DNA of 64,000 bases. Origin: Methylosinus sporium (lineage in GTDB: Bacteria > Pseudomonadota > Alphaproteobacteria > Rhizobiales > Beijerinckiaceae). The stretch is taken from assembly GCF_003113265.1 (NCBI RefSeq), contig NZ_PUIV01000005.1, forward strand, positions 62,001-126,000, given 5' to 3'. Under the pieces are notes generated by a model. The model saw only the letters and a program-made list of their open reading frames with translations, was not told the origin of the DNA and did no database searches. Below are positions 54,062-62,714 of this stretch, in pieces (the stretch's first letter is position 1; every line of letters starts with the position of its first letter). Made by a program: the position numbers and the translations under genes.

Positions 54062-55245
54062 GGGGGGCGCCGTTCTTCGGACTGACGCTCGCCGTCGCGG
54101 CGGCCTTCGCCGCCTCGGCCGAGCCGGCCAAACAGGCGGCCGACAAGCAGACAGCGGCCGAGCAGACGGAATGGAAATGGGAGCTTCCCAAATATATTCC
54201 GCCGCCGCGCGTCCCCGCCGACAATCCCATGTCGGAAGAGAAGTTTCAGCTCGGACGGCGCTTGTTCTTCGACAAGCGCGTCTCCGGCAATGCGACGATC
54301 TCCTGCTCCTCCTGCCATTTGCAGGAGCGCGCCTTCACCGACGGGCGCGTCGTCAGCGTCGGCTCCACCGGCGACAAGACGCCGCGCAATGCGCCGTCCA
54401 TCGTCAATTCGGGTTGGCGCGCGACGCTCACCTGGGCCAATCCGGCGCTGGTGACGCTGGAGCGCCAGATGGAGAATCCGCTCTATGGCGAGCGGCCGAT
54501 CGAGATGGGCGTCAATGACGCCAATAAGGCGGAAATCGTCGCGCGCTTCCGCAATGATGCGGATTATGTGAAATGGTTCGCCGCCGCTTTTCCGGAAAAG
54601 AAGCCGGCCGAGCAAATCTCTTTCGAGACGATCATCAAGGCGATCTCGGCGTTTCAGCGCGGCGTCGTCTCCTTCGACAGCCGCTACGACCAATATTTGC
54701 AAGGCAAGATCAAGCTGACGGAGGCGGAGCAGCGCGGGCACGATCTTTATTTCGGCGAGAAGGCGGAGTGTCATCACTGCCATGGCAGCGTCGATCTCGA
54801 CGATCAATTCGTGCATGCCAAGACGCGCGAGGCGGAAACGCCTTTCCACAATACGGGCCTCTACGACATAGACGGCAAAGGCGCCTATCCAGAGCCCAAT
54901 CGCGGCCTCTATGACGTGACGCAGGACCCGGACGATATGGGCAAGTTCCGCGCGCCGAGCCTGCGCAACATAGCGATGACCGCGCCCTATATGCATGACG
55001 GGACGGTGGCGACGCTCGAAGAGGTCATCGATATCTACGCACGCGGCGGACGCAAGATCGAGACGGGGCCGGCCAAGGGCGACGGCGCGCTCAATCCGCT
55101 CAAGAGTCCGCTGATCGTCAAGATCGATCTTTCGCCACAGGAGAAGGCCGATCTGCTCGCCTTTTTGAAGGCGCTGACCGACGAGAGCCTGCTGACCTCT
55201 CCGCGTTTCTCCGATCCGTGGAAGGCGCAGGCGGCGAAGAAATAA
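54058..55245 (+). CDS. mbnH: MbnH-family dihaem MauG-like enzyme
   Basis: The 395-residue secreted protein has two c-type haem motifs, CSSCH (C83, C86, H87) and CHHCH (C238, C241, H242). It belongs to the cytochrome c peroxidase/MauG superfamily in the MbnH branch. MbnH forms a bis-Fe(IV) state and oxidises a tryptophan of MbnP. The segments FRAPSLRNIAMTAPYMHDG and ARGGRKIE are family marks. It is coupled to mbnP by a four-base overlap and followed by a strong terminator. Confidence 0.92.
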   Translation: MRGAPFFGLTLAVAAAFAASAEPAKQAADKQTAAEQTEWKWELPKYIPPPRVPADNPMSEEKFQLGRRLFFDKRVSGNATISCSSCHLQERAFTDGRVVSVGSTGDKTPRNAPSIVNSGWRATLTWANPALVTLERQMENPLYGERPIEMGVNDANKAEIVARFRNDADYVKWFAAAFPEKKPAEQISFETIIKAISAFQRGVVSFDSRYDQYLQGKIKLTEAEQRGHDLYFGEKAECHHCHGSVDLDDQFVHAKTREAETPFHNTGLYDIDGKGAYPEPNRGLYDVTQDPDDMGKFRAPSLRNIAMTAPYMHDGTVATLEEVIDIYARGGRKIETGPAKGDGALNPLKSPLIVKIDLSPQEKADLLAFLKALTDESLLTSPRFSDPWKAQAAKK

Positions 55246-55250
55246 TTTCC

Positions 55251-55278
55251 GCGAGTCGCCATCGGCGACTCGCGTTTT
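55251..55278 (+). terminator. Rho-independent terminator after mbnH
   Basis: A perfect 10-bp stem (55251-55260 with 55264-55273) with a three-base loop is followed by GTTTT. It lies five bases after the mbnH stop and separates it from the convergent cupredoxin gene. Confidence 0.82.
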
Positions 55279-55308
55279 CGTTTCGATGGCGCGCGAAGGG
55301 AACGGGTC

Positions 55309-55623
55309 TCAGGGAATGACGGAGATCGTTCCGCTCATATGAGAATGCAGCCCGCAGCGAAAGGATACTTCGCCGGGGCGCGGCAGCGTGACGCGGAAGC
55401 TCTCGTCCTCGTCCATTTGCTCGGGCGAATGGAAGATTTCTTCCTTGCCCATTGCGCCGATGATCGAATGGGGCGCTTGATCGCGATTGACGAAGACGAT
55501 CGTATCGCCGGCTTTGACGGTGAGATGCGCGGGCGTGAATGCGAAATTTTCGATCCGCACCTCGGCCGCGACGGAAGGGCCGAACGAGAGAGCCAAAGCG
55601 GCGAGAAGAGCGCGCGTTCTCAC
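55309..55623 (-). CDS. Small periplasmic cupredoxin (plastocyanin-like)
   Basis: The 104-residue protein has a signal peptide ending near SVAAE and a cupredoxin domain with the type 1 copper ligands: His in QAPHSI and the C-X2-H-X2-M set in RCGLHSHM. It probably carries electrons in the periplasm or handles copper. It starts with GTG within the stop of the DUF1345 gene (GTGA), so it is the last gene of the prenyl synthase-DUF1345-cupredoxin unit. It is convergent with the MbnPH genes. Confidence 0.88.
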   Translation of the reverse strand: MRTRALLAALALSFGPSVAAEVRIENFAFTPAHLTVKAGDTIVFVNRDQAPHSIIGAMGKEEIFHSPEQMDEDESFRVTLPRPGEVSFRCGLHSHMSGTISVIP

Positions 55624-56342
55624 ACGAAGCCCGCAGCGATATTGACGGTGAGCGCCAGAACGGCCGTATTGAAGAAAAAGGCCAATACGCCGTGAACGAG
55701 CGCCACGGCGCGCATCGTCGCGGAAGAGATCGAGACGTCCGCCGTCTGCGAGGCGACGCCGATCACATAAGCGAAATAGAGAAAATCCATATAGCCTGGC
55801 TGCTGCGCGCCCGGAAAGATCAGCCCGCCGCGCAGTTCGGACGGTCGGTCCGGCGCGCTGGCGCGCTCGAAATAATATTCATGCGCATAATGGAGCGCGA
55901 AGGTCAGATGCACGAACAGCCAGGAGAGCACGACGGTCAGCACGGCGAGGGAAATATGCGCGTGCTTTGAAAATCCCTCGAGATTTTTGACCGGGCCGAG
56001 CTCGGCGACGATCGCGCCTATGGAGGCGCAGGCGGTGGCGATGGTCATCACCAGAATGACCAGCCGGCCCTCGTCCTGCAATTGCGCGCGGCGACGCATG
56101 GAGATCGGCGTCGAGCGCGCCATCAGCTCGGCCGAGAGCAGCAAATAGAGAGTGACGAAGACGTCCCAGCCGACGAGCGCGCGGGTGACTTCCCGCCAGC
56201 TCCCCGGCAATAGGAGACCGACGGCGGTTCCCGCGAGAACGCAGAAAAAAAGCCGGGCGCGCGCTTTGGCGACGCGCCACAGCAGCGGGCGGCGGCGGCG
56301 AGGACCGTTCGTCTCGCCGGAGAGGTTCAGCGCGCCGCTCAA
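55620..56342 (-). CDS. DUF1345-family membrane protein
   Basis: The 240-residue protein has about six membrane helices and the DUF1345 signatures SWLFVHLTFALHYAHEYY and GYMDFLYFAYVIGVASQTADV. The function is unknown. It starts with TTG inside the prenyl synthase stop (TTGA) and is followed by the cupredoxin gene with another overlap. The conserved histidines in the helices could bind haem or metal, but there is no direct support. Confidence 0.85.
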   Translation of the reverse strand: MSGALNLSGETNGPRRRRPLLWRVAKARARLFFCVLAGTAVGLLLPGSWREVTRALVGWDVFVTLYLLLSAELMARSTPISMRRRAQLQDEGRLVILVMTIATACASIGAIVAELGPVKNLEGFSKHAHISLAVLTVVLSWLFVHLTFALHYAHEYYFERASAPDRPSELRGGLIFPGAQQPGYMDFLYFAYVIGVASQTADVSISSATMRAVALVHGVLAFFFNTAVLALTVNIAAGFV

Positions 56343-57262
56343 TTGCTGCGCAACGCGACGAAGCGGGCGGCCTCCGCGAGCACGCCGGTCGCTGCGCCGA
56401 GGCCGGTCTCGCCGAGCGCTTCTATGGCGGCTTCCACCAGAGCGTCGCGCCGCTCGCGCGCCTTGTCGAGGCCGAGCAGGCCGATCAGCGTCGCCTTGTT
56501 GCGCTCGGCGTCCTTGCCGGCGCGCTTGCCGAGCGCGGCCTCGTCGCCCTCCGCGTCCAAAATATCGTCGGCGATCTGAAAGGCGGCGCCGAGCGCGTCG
56601 CCATAGCGGCCGAGCGCCGCGGCCACGGGCGCCGAGGCGCCGCCCAGAATGGCGCCGAAATCCACCGAGATCCGCAAGAGCGCGCCGGTCTTCATCGCTT
56701 GCAGGCGGAGCGTCTCCTCCTGCGAGAGCGGGCTCGAGGCTTTTTCGGCTTCGAGGTCCAGCGCCTGGCCGCCGACCATGCCGCCGAGCCCGGAGGCGCG
56801 CGCCAGCGCCAGCACCAGCCGCGCGCGAATTTGCGCATCGGCGTGGGTCGCCGGATCGGCGAGGACGTCGAAGGCATAAGTCAGCAGGCCGTCGCCGGCG
56901 AGAATGGCGGTCGCCTCGTCGAAGGCCTTGTGCGCGGTCGGGCGGCCGCGGCGCAGATCGTCGTCGTCCATGGCGGGGAGATCGTCATGGGCGAGCGAAT
57001 AGCAATGGATCATCTCGATCGCCGCCGCCGCGCGGCGCGCGCTCTCGCCCTCGACTCCGAAGAGCCGGGCGGATTCGAGCGCCAAAAAGGGCCGCAGCCG
57101 CTTGCCGCCGCCGAGCGCGACATAGCGCATCGCCTCGAGCAGCCGCGCCGGCCGGGCGATTTCGCCGGGAAGCGGCTCTGCGCCGAGCAGCGTGGCGAGC
57201 GTGGACTCGGTCGCGCCGGCGGCCTCGTCGAGGCGGCGGCGGAAGTCTGCGTCTTCGGTCAT
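56339..57262 (-). CDS. ispA: Farnesyl diphosphate synthase (short-chain polyprenyl synthase)
   Basis: The 307-residue protein has both aspartate-rich motifs (HDDLPAMDDDDLRRG and ADDILD) and KTGALLRISV. These are characteristic of IspA-type enzymes that make farnesyl or geranylgeranyl diphosphate from IPP and DMAPP. The ATG at 57262 is preferred; one at 57280 is possible. It starts the unit with DUF1345 and cupredoxin. No dxs gene is next to it. Confidence 0.93.
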   Translation of the reverse strand: MTEDADFRRRLDEAAGATESTLATLLGAEPLPGEIARPARLLEAMRYVALGGGKRLRPFLALESARLFGVEGESARRAAAAIEMIHCYSLAHDDLPAMDDDDLRRGRPTAHKAFDEATAILAGDGLLTYAFDVLADPATHADAQIRARLVLALARASGLGGMVGGQALDLEAEKASSPLSQEETLRLQAMKTGALLRISVDFGAILGGASAPVAAALGRYGDALGAAFQIADDILDAEGDEAALGKRAGKDAERNKATLIGLLGLDKARERRDALVEAAIEALGETGLGAATGVLAEAARFVALRSN

Positions 57263-57419
57263 AGCTGCGTCGCCGATCATGGGGCCCTTTCCCGAGAAAA
57301 TCATTCCATCTGGTCCCGACCTAACAAATTTGCGATCAATCCCCAAGTGGGGGAGCGCTAGGGGGAGCGGTCGGGGAACGGCCCGCGCAGGGGCGAGAGA
57401 CCACGAGGATACGGCAGAT

Positions 57420-58502
57420 ATGAGCGTTTCTTTATTCGAACCTTTTCGTCTCGGCGATCTTTCGCTGGCCAATCGCATCGTCATGGCGCCGCTGACGCGC
57501 CGTCGCGCCACACATGGGACCAACGCCGCCAATGCGCTGATGGCCGAGCATTACCGCCAGCGCGCCTCGGCCGGCCTCATCATCGCCGAGGCCTCGCAGA
57601 TTTCCCAGCAGGGGCAGGGCTACGCCTTCACCCCGGGAATCTATTCGCCCGAGCAGATCGCCGGCTGGCGCGAGGTGACGGACGCCGTTCATGGGGCCGG
57701 CGGCCATATCGTGCTGCAATTGTGGCATGTCGGGCGCGTGTCGCATGTCTCGTTGCAGCCCGGCGGCGGCGCGCCGGTCGCGCCCTCCGCCATCGCTACG
57801 ACGAAACAGGTGGCGATCGAGACGGGCTTTGTCGATTGCTCCGCGCCGCGGGCGCTGGGGCTGGACGAAATCCCAGGGATCGTCGACGATTATCGCAAAG
57901 CCGCGCGCAATGCGAAGGAGGCGGGTTTCGACGGCGTCGAGATTCATTGCGCCAATGGCTATTTGATCGACGAATTCTTGCGCGACGGCTCCAATGAGCG
58001 AACCGACGCCTATGGCGGATCGCCGCAAAATCGCGCCCGCTTCGGCCTCGAGGTCGCGGACGCCGTGCTGGAGGCTTGGGAGCCGTCCCGTGTCGGCGCA
58101 CGCATCTCGCCGGTCAGTCCGGTGCATGACATGGCGGACAGCGATCCGCAGACGGTCTTCGGCTATTTCGTGGAGAAGCTCGCGGAGAAGAAGCTCGGCT
58201 TCCTTCACGTTATCGAAGGCGCGACGCAAGGGCCGCGCGATGTCGCGCCTTTCGATTATCTCGCTTTGCGGAAGAGCTTTCCCGGCGCCTATATCGCCAA
58301 TAACGCCTATACGCTGGAGTTCGCCGAGGAGACGGTCGCGAGCGGGCGCGCCGATCTCATCGCTTTCGGCCGGCCGTTCATCGCCAATCCCGATCTCGTC
58401 GAGCGCCTGCGCCGCCGCGCGCCGCTCGCGGAGGTCGATCGCGAGACGATCTATGCGGCGGGCGCGAGAGGCTATACGGATTATCCGACGCTGACGGCGT
58501 GA
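57420..58502 (+). CDS. Old Yellow Enzyme-family NADH:flavin oxidoreductase
   Basis: The 360-residue FMN-dependent TIM barrel has the OYE marks: LANRIVMAPLTRRRA near the N-terminus, QLWHVGR and GFDGVEIHCANGYLIDEF. It also has SNERTDAYGGS and, at the end, the FGRPFIANPDL phosphate-binding segment. These enzymes reduce activated C=C bonds, nitrate esters and related electrophiles (NemA-like). The gene is single and ends at a hairpin shared with the convergent Met/His-rich gene. Confidence 0.92.
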   Translation: MSVSLFEPFRLGDLSLANRIVMAPLTRRRATHGTNAANALMAEHYRQRASAGLIIAEASQISQQGQGYAFTPGIYSPEQIAGWREVTDAVHGAGGHIVLQLWHVGRVSHVSLQPGGGAPVAPSAIATTKQVAIETGFVDCSAPRALGLDEIPGIVDDYRKAARNAKEAGFDGVEIHCANGYLIDEFLRDGSNERTDAYGGSPQNRARFGLEVADAVLEAWEPSRVGARISPVSPVHDMADSDPQTVFGYFVEKLAEKKLGFLHVIEGATQGPRDVAPFDYLALRKSFPGAYIANNAYTLEFAEETVASGRADLIAFGRPFIANPDLVERLRRRAPLAEVDRETIYAAGARGYTDYPTLTA

Positions 58503-58514
58503 GCCGACCGGCCG

Positions 58515-58543
58515 GGCTCGTTTCTCCTTGCGGGAAACGAGCC
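58515..58543. terminator. Hairpin between convergent OYE and Met/His-rich genes
   Basis: A 10-bp inverted repeat (58515-58524 with 58534-58543) with a nine-base loop lies between the two convergent stops. T-runs are weak on both sides, so termination efficiency is uncertain. Confidence 0.4.
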
Positions 58544-58553
58544 TGCCGAGGCG

Positions 58554-58850
58554 CTATTCCGCCTTGGGCGCCGTGTCCGGCGCATGGCCGTCATGGCCGC
58601 TCTCATGTCCGCCATCATGGCCCGCGCCATGGCCCTGATGCATGGATTTCATGTGATCCATCATCATCTGATCGTGCATCTGATGCATTTGACGCATCTC
58701 CTGCATCATCTTGCAGCAGCCGCCCCCATGGCCCTCGCCGTGCTCCTCCTGCGGAGCGGCAGGCTTGGTCTCGACAGTCGTCTCGGCGAGCGCCGGCGCG
58801 ATCGTCGCCGCCAGAAGAGCCGCCGCCAGTGTGGGAATGATATTCTTCAT
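58554..58850 (-). CDS. Small secreted Met/His-rich protein, probably metal-binding
   Basis: The 98-residue protein has a clear Sec signal peptide (residues 1-22, ending in APALAE). The mature part is dominated by Met and His, including a CC pair followed by repeated MMQEM/QMHQMH/MMMDHM elements and a tail of GHxxGH repeats. Thirteen or more His and a similar number of Met make copper binding likely. I know no named family for it. It lies beside the TonB receptor and near the MbnPH cassette, which supports a copper-storage or buffering role as inference. Confidence 0.75.
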   Translation of the reverse strand: MKNIIPTLAAALLAATIAPALAETTVETKPAAPQEEHGEGHGGGCCKMMQEMRQMHQMHDQMMMDHMKSMHQGHGAGHDGGHESGHDGHAPDTAPKAE

Positions 58851-59229
58851 CGCATCGCCCTCAGCTATTGCCGGCATCTCTATAGGAAGTGGTCGCCGGC
58901 AGGGTCGATCGCAATGCGTCGACATGTCCGACCCTCACATTAGCGCGTTGCGGGCGCGCGTCGAGATTGCGAAGCGATTCCTGCGCTATATTATGGATTC
59001 TTGCGCTCGCTTCTCGATCAATTCATTTCTCCCCCGTGTCTCGAGTGACCAACGGAGCGGCATTCAGCCCATATTTACGACAACTTAGTTCATTTTGTCG
59101 AACCCAGCCTATCCGTATAAATATAGTACAGTTATATAGCGATCTCGCCGCATGGCGGGCCTCGAGGCGGCGAGGCGCGGCGGCGGCTGGTCCGATCCGG
59201 GACCGAACCTCAATGCTCGGGACTCTCAA
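58851..59229 (+). promoter_or_regulatory. Intergenic region with AT-rich promoter-like tract before the TonB receptor gene
   Basis: This 379-bp gap separates the Met/His-rich gene from the divergent TonB receptor gene. It is clearly more AT-rich than its surroundings between 59070 and 59140. TTGTCG (59095-59100) is followed by overlapping TATAAA/TATAGT elements (59116-59127). The spacing is not ideal for any single pair. No copy of the ECF motif seen at 49-53 kb is present here. Confidence 0.35.
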
Positions 59230-61478
59230 ATGCCGTCTACTCCACGTTTTCGTTTCACTCGTCCAACTCTGCGCTCCAATGAGCGTTTGCTGCTGGTGGG
59301 CGGCTGCGCGCTGCTGCTTCCGACGCAGGTTCACGCCCAACCAGTGGAGCTGCCGCCGATCGATGTCTCCGCGCTACCGGCCGTCCAGCCGATGATCGGC
59401 GAAGGACGGCCGGAGGGCCATAAGGACTATCTCATCACGCGCAGCTCGACCGGCAGCAAAGCCGAGCTGCCGAACTCCTTTGTTCCACAGCATGTGACGA
59501 CGATCCCGCATAAGATCATCGAGGAGCAGGCCCCGCGCACCATCACAGAAGCGTTGCAGAATGTCTCCGGCGTCAGCAGCCCTTATCCCAGCTATTATCC
59601 GCTCGATCAGCTCACCAGCCTCTACATACGCGGCTTTCAAGTGAGCACGACCTTGCGCGACGGTCTTTGGGATCCGACGCCTTTCGGCAATGCTTGGATC
59701 GGCAATCTCGAGCGCGTCGAAGTTCTCAAGGGGCCTTCCGCTCTGCTCTACGGGGCCTATTCCGGCGATGTCGGCGGCGCGCTCAATCTCGTGACGAAGA
59801 AGCCGCTTTCCGATCCGCATGCGACGATCTCCTCGGAGTTCGACACCTATGGAACGCATGCCGTGTCCGCCGATCTCTCGACGCCGTTCGCCGACAATAA
59901 GGATTGGCTCGTGCGGCTCAACATGCACGAAGGCGGCCACAGGCTTTTCGCCGACGATACATTTTTCGAAAAGCGCCACATCTCCGGCATGTTGCAGGGG
60001 CAACTGACATCGCAGGACGCCATAACCCTCGAAGCCGAATATCGCTGGCAGAACACGCATCCCTATAGCGGCCAGCCGGGCTTTGTCACAGTGGGCAGCG
60101 GAGCCTCGGCGATTCTCGCGCCGCTCGCGCCGACTTCGCGTGACACGAATCTCTACGATCCGCGCTCCACCTATCGCTATCGCAGCGACGCGTTGCGCGC
60201 CGTCTACGAGCATAAGTTCGACGATAACTGGTCGTTCAAATCATCAGCGCAATACACGCTGACTTCGCGCGATACGGTGTCGATCACCGCGACGCCGAGC
60301 CTGCTTTCGAGCGGGGCCGAGAAATTCACGCAGTCCTATTCCGAGATTCGCATGGGGCCTGTCTATGCGGTGGACACGGACCAGATGCTGCATGGCCGTT
60401 TCTCGACCTTTGGATTCTCGCATGATCTCGTCCTCGGCGGGCGCTTCACCGACCAATGGTACAAGATGGACATGCGCAAGCCGACCAACAGCTTCTCGAG
60501 CTTTTATTTCAACGATCCGAACTATCCCAATTGGGGGGCGCCGGCGCTGAACGTCTATCAATATATGTTCGGCGATTCCGACACGCATCAGTTCAACGAA
60601 TATCTCAACGACGTCGTCTCCATCACGGACCAGCTGCGCCTCTCTGCCGGCGTAAATCTGGTGCAATATCGCTCCTTCTCGGAATCGGGCATGAATCCGC
60701 TGAAGATGTCCAGCTCCAAGTCGCGTGGTTCCGGAGTCGGGTGGCGCGTCGGCCTGCTCTATGATTTCCTGCCGGGCTTCACTGCCTATTCCGGCTACTC
60801 CACCACATTCAACCGCAATATCCGAACACGACGAATGACGGGACGATTCAGACTTTCGATCCGCTGAAGGGCGATCAAATCGAGTTCGGCGTGAAGGCAG
60901 ATCTCACCGACAAGCTCAGCGGCACGGCCTCGATCTATCAGATCGAGCTCGACAATGTGACGACGGCCGATCCCGATCCGACGCGAGCGACCAATGGCTA
61001 TAAGGTGCAGACGGGCAGGCAGCGTAGCCGAGGCGTCGAGATCGACGCGAGCTATAAGATCGCGCCGGGCTGGAATTTCCTGCTCGCTTATGGCCACACG
61101 GATGTACGCATCGTCGCCGATTCGAACTATGTCGTCGGCTCGCGCACGCCTTTCGTGCCGCAGGATACGCTGCGTCTGTGGAGCATCTATGAGGCACAGT
61201 CCGGCGACTTCGCTGGGCTTGGCTTCGGCGGCGGCATGAGATTCGTGGGCTCGCGCACCACCAATCTCGTCTCGCAGACGACGCCCAATCTGGTCGTGAC
61301 GCTCGGCGCCTATGCGACTTTTGATGCGCTCGCCTATTACAAATACGAGAACGCAAAGCTCAGTGTGAATGTGCGCAATCTCTTCGACGCGCGTTACCGA
61401 GAGGCGAGCCCCAGTTCCGCGTGGCTGTTCCCCTCTGAGCCGCTCAATGCGACTTTGCGTCTCGAAGTGACATTCTGA
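59230..61478 (+). pseudogene. TonB-dependent siderophore-type receptor, interrupted by a one-base frameshift
   Basis: The first frame encodes a signal peptide ending in THVHAQ-like sequence (LLLPTQVHAQ). A plug domain follows (ITEALQNVSGVSSP; RVEVLKGPSALLYG), with most of a barrel. It runs out of frame near codon 531. The barrel resumes at 60825 in another frame (NDGTIQTFDPLKGDQIEFG) and runs to a normal C-terminal Phe at 61478. One C is missing at about 60822-60824 (ATCCG where ATCCCG would restore Ile-Pro-Asn). There is no STN domain, so it would not signal to FecR. The rest is intact, so either the loss is very recent or it is a sequencing error. Confidence 0.85.
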
Positions 61479-61492
61479 TCGGCGCCCAAGAC

Positions 61493-61529
61493 GAAGCGAT
61501 CCATGGCGAGACGTCGGATCGCTTCTTTT
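61493..61529 (+). terminator. Rho-independent terminator after the TonB receptor gene
   Basis: A perfect 10-bp stem (61493-61502 with 61516-61525) with a 13-base loop is followed by TTTT. It lies 14 bases after the receptor stop. Confidence 0.72.
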
Positions 61530-61541
61530 GCGTGACGCGCC

Positions 61542-62135
61542 TCAGCTTTCTGGCTCGGCGACAGTCTCGCAGGAGACCGCGCGCAGGCGCTGCTCGGCGC
61601 GATCACGATCGCTCGCGCGCTTGGCCAGCGAGCGCATGAGCACGAAGCCGCGCATCGAAGGCGCTGTCACATGCACTTGGCTCGGCGGCGCTTCCTCGTC
61701 TTCTCCTTCCACCGCTTCGATCTGGCGCGCGTCGCCGACCAGCACGTCGATCTTGCCTTTGATCGCGGAGCGATCGGTCGCGGAATGAAAAACGCGGCCG
61801 GTGCGCGCATGAAAGGAGAGCGCGATCAATTCCTCGGGATCGGCGTCGGCGCGCACGCGCATCATCCCTTTGGAGAGATCGAAGAGACAGACGCCTTCGA
61901 CGAAAGCGGAATCTTCGAAAGGCATGACTTCCGCGCCCGGCGCGGCGCGCGGCAGCAGAGCGACGCCATTGGGCGTCGTCTCGGCGCTCTGCGCCGCCGC
62001 GGCGAGGCGCGCATAGGCGTTGCGCGGCGCGAGCTCCGGCATCAGCAGCACGGAGACGATATGAACGGAGCCCGCGACGCAGACGGTCGCGAGCGCCCAG
62101 GGCAGCCAGTCGAGATAGGTGCGAGATATTTTCAT
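61542..62135 (-). CDS. DUF1254-family membrane-anchored protein
   Basis: The 197-residue protein has one N-terminal membrane helix (about 10-32). A periplasmic domain follows that resembles the small alphaproteobacterial DUF1254 proteins (NAYARLAAAAQ, VCLFDLSKGMMRVRADAD). The ATG at 62135 overlaps the stop of the DUF1214 gene (ATGA). DUF1254 and DUF1214 are a conserved gene pair of unknown function in this class. A TTG at 62141 is an alternative start. Confidence 0.72.
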   Translation of the reverse strand: MKISRTYLDWLPWALATVCVAGSVHIVSVLLMPELAPRNAYARLAAAAQSAETTPNGVALLPRAAPGAEVMPFEDSAFVEGVCLFDLSKGMMRVRADADPEELIALSFHARTGRVFHSATDRSAIKGKIDVLVGDARQIEAVEGEDEEAPPSQVHVTAPSMRGFVLMRSLAKRASDRDRAEQRLRAVSCETVAEPES

Positions 62136-62704
62136 GCGCAATGCAGTTTCACGATCTTCGGAAATGTCGCGGGGTCGGGCGCCGATTCGATGTCGAGCGG
62201 CGTGTCATAGAGGCGCAGCACCAGCGTGAAAGGTTCTTTCGCTACAGGCAGCCAATTGCCCGGACGCGCCTGCGGGCCGATCTCGATCGCGAAGGCGCCG
62301 CCCTCGCGACGCAAAATTTCGCTCGAGGTGAAGGCGTGGCGACCGGCGGGATTGTCGATGAGCCGCCCCGCGGCGCTGGTCGCGCCGAGCGTCCAGAAGC
62401 GCGCCGTCGGCGTCGAGTCGGAGAGGCGGTAATCGCAACGTCCATCGAGCGGCGCGCCGTTCGAATCCGTATCAGCGAAAAAGGCGAGGCCTTGACCATG
62501 GCCGAGCGGCGCCTCGCCCGAGCGCGCCAGCACGGCGCGCGCATAAGGATCGATATCGGAGCCGCCGTGGCGCGGCCAGGCGGTCCAGGGCCCGACATGC
62601 ACCGCGCCGAAGCCGCGGCCGAGCCCGAGCGAAACGGCGGTGATCGCAAAGCCGAGCAGAAGACCCGCGATCATCACGGCGAAGGCCCGCACATAATTGA
62701 TCAT
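62132..62704 (-). CDS. DUF1214-family membrane-anchored protein
   Basis: The 190-residue protein has one N-terminal helix (about 5-27) and a periplasmic beta-rich domain with the DUF1214 pattern (DPYARAVLARSGEAPLGHGQG; LRLYDTPLDIES). It lies ten bases after the PBP1A gene and overlaps the DUF1254 gene, so the three are probably one transcript and may act at the cell envelope. Confidence 0.8.
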   Translation of the reverse strand: MINYVRAFAVMIAGLLLGFAITAVSLGLGRGFGAVHVGPWTAWPRHGGSDIDPYARAVLARSGEAPLGHGQGLAFFADTDSNGAPLDGRCDYRLSDSTPTARFWTLGATSAAGRLIDNPAGRHAFTSSEILRREGGAFAIEIGPQARPGNWLPVAKEPFTLVLRLYDTPLDIESAPDPATFPKIVKLHCA

Positions 62705-62714
62705 GCGAAATCCG

